From positions 20,154 through 29,878 of the forward strand of contig NVVG01000014.1 of NCBI GenBank assembly GCA_002402125.1: a stretch of DNA of 9,725 bases. Reading direction: 5' to 3'. The DNA is from Moraxellaceae bacterium. GTDB lineage: Bacteria > Pseudomonadota > Gammaproteobacteria > Pseudomonadales > Ketobacteraceae. Positions 7,329 through 9,725 of this stretch are shown one piece after another. Every line of letters begins with the position of its first letter. Positions within the stretch are counted from its first letter, which is position 1. The notes under the pieces were generated by a model. The model was given only the letters and a program-made list of their open reading frames with translations. It was not told where the DNA came from and made no database searches. A program made the translations under genes and the position numbers.

Positions 7329-7356
7329 CACTTTCTATCTATCACTTACGAAAGTG
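7329..7356. repeat. Inverted repeat in the leader of the PldB-like gene
   Basis: CACTTTC (7329-7335) and GAAAGTG (7350-7356) are perfect 7-bp inverted arms 14 bp apart. An alternative nested pairing, CACTT (7343-7347) with AAGTG (7352-7356), shares the right arm, so the element could switch between two hairpins. It lies 37-64 bp upstream of the 7292 start. It could be an operator or a 5' leader structure; no matching regulator is identifiable. Confidence 0.35.
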
Positions 7357-7433
7357 CATTAGCCTTACCCAATAATTACCGGGATCTATAAGCTAGAATT
7401 AGCGCTCACTATTCGCGCATTGACCCGTTATTA

Positions 7434-7457
7434 ATAGAATGAATTGGGGATAGAATG
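7434..7457. repeat. 8-bp direct repeat with 16-bp periodicity in the intergenic region
   Basis: ATAGAATG occurs at 7434-7441 and again at 7450-7457. The 286-bp region 7293-7578 that holds it has no gene I can support. Its other features are the leader dyad nearer 7292 and a 10-bp palindrome, TTGATATCAA, at 7540-7549 just past the znuA stop. The direct repeat may be chance. Confidence 0.2.
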
Positions 7458-7578
7458 GGACTGGCCGTCAATAACATCCCTTGCGGTAATTCGACGCGTG
7501 CACCCCACATCGCTACCATTTGAAATCGTCAGCCAAAATTTGATATCAATTTAGAATATGTTATACCTCCTTAACCAC

Positions 7579-8562
7579 CTATATCCGACAACCCAATAAC
7601 ACCTCATAAACATGGGATAACATATCCTGATAACTCTCCACATCCCACCCCAAGCTATCGACCCTCTCAACCCTTAACGGGCTCTCACCTTCAATTTTCC
7701 CCAATATGTCCACATTGGTATTTGGCTCTGCCACCACACAAACTACTTTCGCATCTAGCACGCGCTGCTTAAGCGCCAATAGGGTCTTGATCCCAGTCCG
7801 AAGTTCATCACCCAAGGCTACCCTTGCCACAGAAGTCACACCCAAATCTTCTTCCACGTAATGCAAACCATCGTGAAACAACATAAATGAGGGTTGCTGG
7901 GTTTTTGCCTGGTTTCTTTTTTTCGCTAACAAATCATTCATTGGCAAGAACACGGCATCTAATCTGTTGTTATCTTGGGGAATAACATCACTCGCCAAAT
8001 AGGACATTACCTCCTCAGCAATCAGCCGCGCATTGCTCAAAGACCACCAAACATGGGGATCAAATGCCATTCCCTGATGGTTATGAGTTTGTGAATGACC
8101 TTGGTGATGATCGTCGTCATGTTGACCCGACGCCTTCCCTGCCATCTCCAGTAGTGGCCGCACAGGCAATCGAAGCAACCCCTGCAGCTGACTCACATCA
8201 ATCACTTTAGCCTTATCCACTCTCGCCACTATAGGCGTTAGATAGGGCTCGACCACTGGCCCCATCCAGACCAACAAATCCGCCTTTAACACCTTGCTAA
8301 TATCTGAGGGTTTTAACACATAGTCGTGTGGTGTTGACCCCTGAGGTAAGAGAGTACTTACTTCAATATCAATTGAGTGTTGTCTTAGTGGGTCATTTAG
8401 CAACTCCACCAGCAACTTTATAGGTTTAATTGAGACCAATATCTGCTGGTGGGCGGGGGACGGATTGGCGTTGGCCACCGTACCAACAAGCAACAATAAC
8501 CAAAGCAAACTACGGTTTTTACTAAGCTTTTTTCTACGCTTTTTTGGTACAACATCTATCAT
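7579..8562 (-). CDS. znuA: ZnuA, periplasmic zinc-binding protein of the high-affinity zinc ABC importer
   Basis: Cluster A-I substrate-binding protein that captures zinc in the periplasm and delivers it to ZnuBC. The ATG at 8562 is preferred: AAGGA lies 9 nt upstream, and it gives a 327-residue product with a strongly basic n-region (KKRRKK), a Leu-rich core and cleavage near ANA. A Met at 8583 and a GTG at 8625 are weaker alternatives. The three expected zinc-ligand histidines are visible: His79 in GSTPHDY, His170 in FDPHVWWS and His230 in LFHDGLHY. Between the first two is the metal-collecting loop typical of ZnuA (residues 148-162, six His and three Asp), shorter than in many relatives. 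Cys275 (VVCVVAEPNTN) and Cys325 near the end match the conserved C-terminal disulfide of ZnuA. The gene diverges from znuCB, and Zur repression from the shared region is expected. Confidence 0.95.
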   Translation of the reverse strand: MIDVVPKKRRKKLSKNRSLLWLLLLVGTVANANPSPAHQQILVSIKPIKLLVELLNDPLRQHSIDIEVSTLLPQGSTPHDYVLKPSDISKVLKADLLVWMGPVVEPYLTPIVARVDKAKVIDVSQLQGLLRLPVRPLLEMAGKASGQHDDDHHQGHSQTHNHQGMAFDPHVWWSLSNARLIAEEVMSYLASDVIPQDNNRLDAVFLPMNDLLAKKRNQAKTQQPSFMLFHDGLHYVEEDLGVTSVARVALGDELRTGIKTLLALKQRVLDAKVVCVVAEPNTNVDILGKIEGESPLRVERVDSLGWDVESYQDMLSHVYEVLLGCRI

Positions 8563-8635
8563 TCGTCCTGTTCCTTGCGCCATTGCCCTTACTGGGTGAG
8601 TAGATTTTGCCGGCAAGATTATCACAGCCTGCAGA

Positions 8636-8670
8636 GAAACATTATACCTGGCGCCAATTACTGGTAATAT
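8636..8670. promoter_or_regulatory. Divergent znuA/znuC promoter region with a Zur-like half-site
   Basis: On the minus strand a perfect TATAAT -10 (8641-8646) points to znuA; on the plus strand an extended -10, TGG-TAATAT (hexamer 8665-8670), points to znuC. The two form an imperfect inverted repeat (ATTATACC and GGTAATAT, 14 bp apart), so each -10 overlaps the other promoter's -35 zone; the -35 hexamers are poor. GAAACATTATA (8636-8646) matches 9 of 11 bases of one arm of the gammaproteobacterial Zur consensus as I recall it (GAAATGTTATA), but the second arm is not recognisable. Promoter placement is plausible; Zur binding is inferred. Confidence 0.4.
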
Positions 8671-8708
8671 ACACCGCCTCTTTTATTGTCCTTGAGATTA
8701 AATGCCCG

Positions 8709-9536
8709 ATGTTTGCGCCTATTGTCCAACTTAATCATGTAAGCCTCAATATCCGAGGCCAGTCGTTGCTAAAAGACGTAAACATGACAGTGAACCCAGC
8801 ACAGATTCTGACAGTGATTGGGCCCAATGGTGCAGGGAAGTCGAGTCTATTAAAAATAGTATTGGGTTTGTACAAACCTAGCTCCGGTGAAAGGGTGGTA
8901 AACCGAAAATTGCGCGTTGGTTATATGCCACAAAAGTTGCATGTAGACCAGAGCTTACCGTTAACCGTACAGCGCTTCTTAGCCCTTGCAGGCAACAAAA
9001 ATCCACAGGATATTGAACGCTCACTGGCGGACGTGAATGCGCTGCAGACCCTAAAACGCCCTATTCAATCGATCTCCGGCGGGGAGTTCCAGCGGGTATT
9101 GCTGGCACGGGCGCTATTGCGCAACCCAAATTTATTGGTATTGGATGAGCCGGCCCAAGGTGTAGACCTGCACGGCCAGCAAGAATTGTATCAATTGCTG
9201 GCACGCATCCGCGATGAACGCCAGTGTGCAATATTGATGGTTTCCCATGATTTACACTTTGTAATGGCAAGGACAGATCAAGTTATCTGTTTAAATCAGC
9301 ATGTTTGTTGTTCTGGTAGCGCAGATGCAGTCGCTAATCACCCAGAGTATCTGGCACTGTTTGACCAAGGTAGTGAGAAGGACTTTGCGGTGTACACCCA
9401 TCATCATGACCATCACCACACCATTCATGGTGACGTGGTTAAGGATAACATCGCAATCTCGAACAACGACGCCACCCAGAACCACAATAGCAACGATGCC
9501 AATCATTCAGACTGCTCAGGCCATCATCATGATTGA
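8709..9536 (+). CDS. znuC: ZnuC, ATPase of the zinc ABC importer, with a His/Asn-rich C-terminal tail
   Basis: Cytoplasmic ATP-binding subunit that powers zinc import through ZnuB. The frame is open from 8607, but that start would overlap znuA and add 34 residues before the ABC domain. The ATG at 8709 gives 275 residues starting directly at the ABC fold, though its ribosome site is poor. Motifs: Walker A GPNGAGKS (38-45), Q-loop Gln75 in YMPQK, signature SGGEFQ (123-128), Walker B LLVLDE (142-147) and H-loop His180 in VSHD. After the ABC domain, residues 231-275 carry 12 histidines in two clusters (HHHDHHH at 231-237, HHHD at the end) joined by an Asn/Asp-rich linker. A shorter His cluster is known in E. 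coli ZnuC, so the position is normal and the length notable. Its last codons overlap the znuB start. Confidence 0.95.
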   Translation: MFAPIVQLNHVSLNIRGQSLLKDVNMTVNPAQILTVIGPNGAGKSSLLKIVLGLYKPSSGERVVNRKLRVGYMPQKLHVDQSLPLTVQRFLALAGNKNPQDIERSLADVNALQTLKRPIQSISGGEFQRVLLARALLRNPNLLVLDEPAQGVDLHGQQELYQLLARIRDERQCAILMVSHDLHFVMARTDQVICLNQHVCCSGSADAVANHPEYLALFDQGSEKDFAVYTHHHDHHHTIHGDVVKDNIAISNNDATQNHNSNDANHSDCSGHHHD

Positions 9537-9725
9537 GATTATTGCCCCGGCGCTCATCGTTGGCCTTATCCTGACTGCTGTTGCAGGCCCGCTGGGTTCT
9601 TTTATCGTATGGGGCAGAATGTCCTATTTTGGCGATACCTTGGCTCACTCGGCGTTGTTGGGTGTCGCTTTAGGGTTGTTTTTATCCCTTGACCCCATTG
9701 TTGGAGTGATCATTGTCACCGTAAC
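9529..9725 (+). CDS. znuB: ZnuB, membrane permease of the zinc ABC importer (partial, runs off the window)
   Basis: The first 65 codons of an ABC-3 family permease are visible. The start ATG at 9529 lies within the terminal His codons of znuC, giving an 8-nt overlap in a different frame, with AGG 8 nt upstream. This arrangement indicates translational coupling. The sequence shows a first transmembrane helix (about residues 5-28), the family-typical loop [17 protein letters not shown] (29-45), and a second hydrophobic helix (about 41-64) cut off at the window edge. It forms the zinc channel partner of ZnuC and docks ZnuA. No internal stop is seen in the visible part. Confidence 0.93.
   Translation, partial: MIEIIAPALIVGLILTAVAGPLGSFIVWGRMSYFGDTLAHSALLGVALGLFLSLDPIVGVIIVTV

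Noticed and set aside
7540..7549. TTGATATCAA palindrome as znuA terminator
   Set aside because: It is a short AT-rich palindrome with no GC stem and no proper loop, so it is unlikely to terminate transcription.
9291..9648. Minus-strand open frames opposite znuC and znuB
   Set aside because: They are shadows of the His-rich and membrane-coding plus-strand genes, with no ribosome sites or recognisable domains.
1..9725. CRISPR array, insertion sequence, integron or phage module
   Set aside because: No regularly spaced repeats, transposase or integrase motifs or terminal repeats were found on reading both strands.

Overview
The window looks like a chromosomal segment of a Gram-negative gammaproteobacterium, probably marine or aquatic. 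The reasons are a TonB-dependent outer-membrane receptor, two lipoproteins with Lol-type outer-membrane sorting, a periplasmic PQQ sugar dehydrogenase, and a znuA/znuCB zinc-uptake locus in the divergent layout seen in Enterobacteria and relatives. Base composition is moderate and fairly even by eye. I saw no tRNA, rRNA, insertion sequence, integrase or CRISPR array. The genus cannot be named from sequence alone.

Layout from left to right. Bases 216-875 (+) encode an unrecognised 219-residue soluble protein, followed by an intergenic stretch with strong dyad symmetry that separates it from the convergent genes to its right. Two minus-strand genes come next: a lipoprotein alpha/beta hydrolase of the monoacylglycerol-lipase type (2275-3273) and, 52 bp downstream of it, a PQQ-dependent aldose sugar dehydrogenase (1026-2222). 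A TonB-dependent receptor runs on the plus strand to 5470. It converges, with only 16 bp between stops, on a small secreted protein of unknown function (5487-5966, minus) whose start lies inside a 12-bp tandem repeat. A second lipoprotein alpha/beta hydrolase, lysophospholipase L2 (PldB)-like, occupies 6165-7292 (minus). The right end is the zinc ABC importer: znuA (7579-8562, minus) diverges from znuC (8709-9536, plus) and znuB (9529 to the window edge, plus, partial).

How the genes work together. The znu genes form one high-affinity zinc importer: ZnuA captures periplasmic zinc, ZnuB is the membrane channel and ZnuC the ATPase. Both halves are probably controlled from the 146-bp divergent region, where two back-to-back promoter-like elements sit beside a half-site resembling the gammaproteobacterial Zur box. 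The other genes are all predicted to act at the envelope (two surface or periplasmic esterases, an outer-membrane transporter, a periplasmic dehydrogenase, a small exported protein). A nutrient-scavenging role is plausible, but their linkage as a functional set is inference only.

No clearly new multi-gene system is demonstrable here. The items most worth a second look are the unrecognised 219-residue protein, the repeat-embedded TTG starts of the small secreted protein, the long His/Asn-rich ZnuC tail, and the compact divergent znu promoter.
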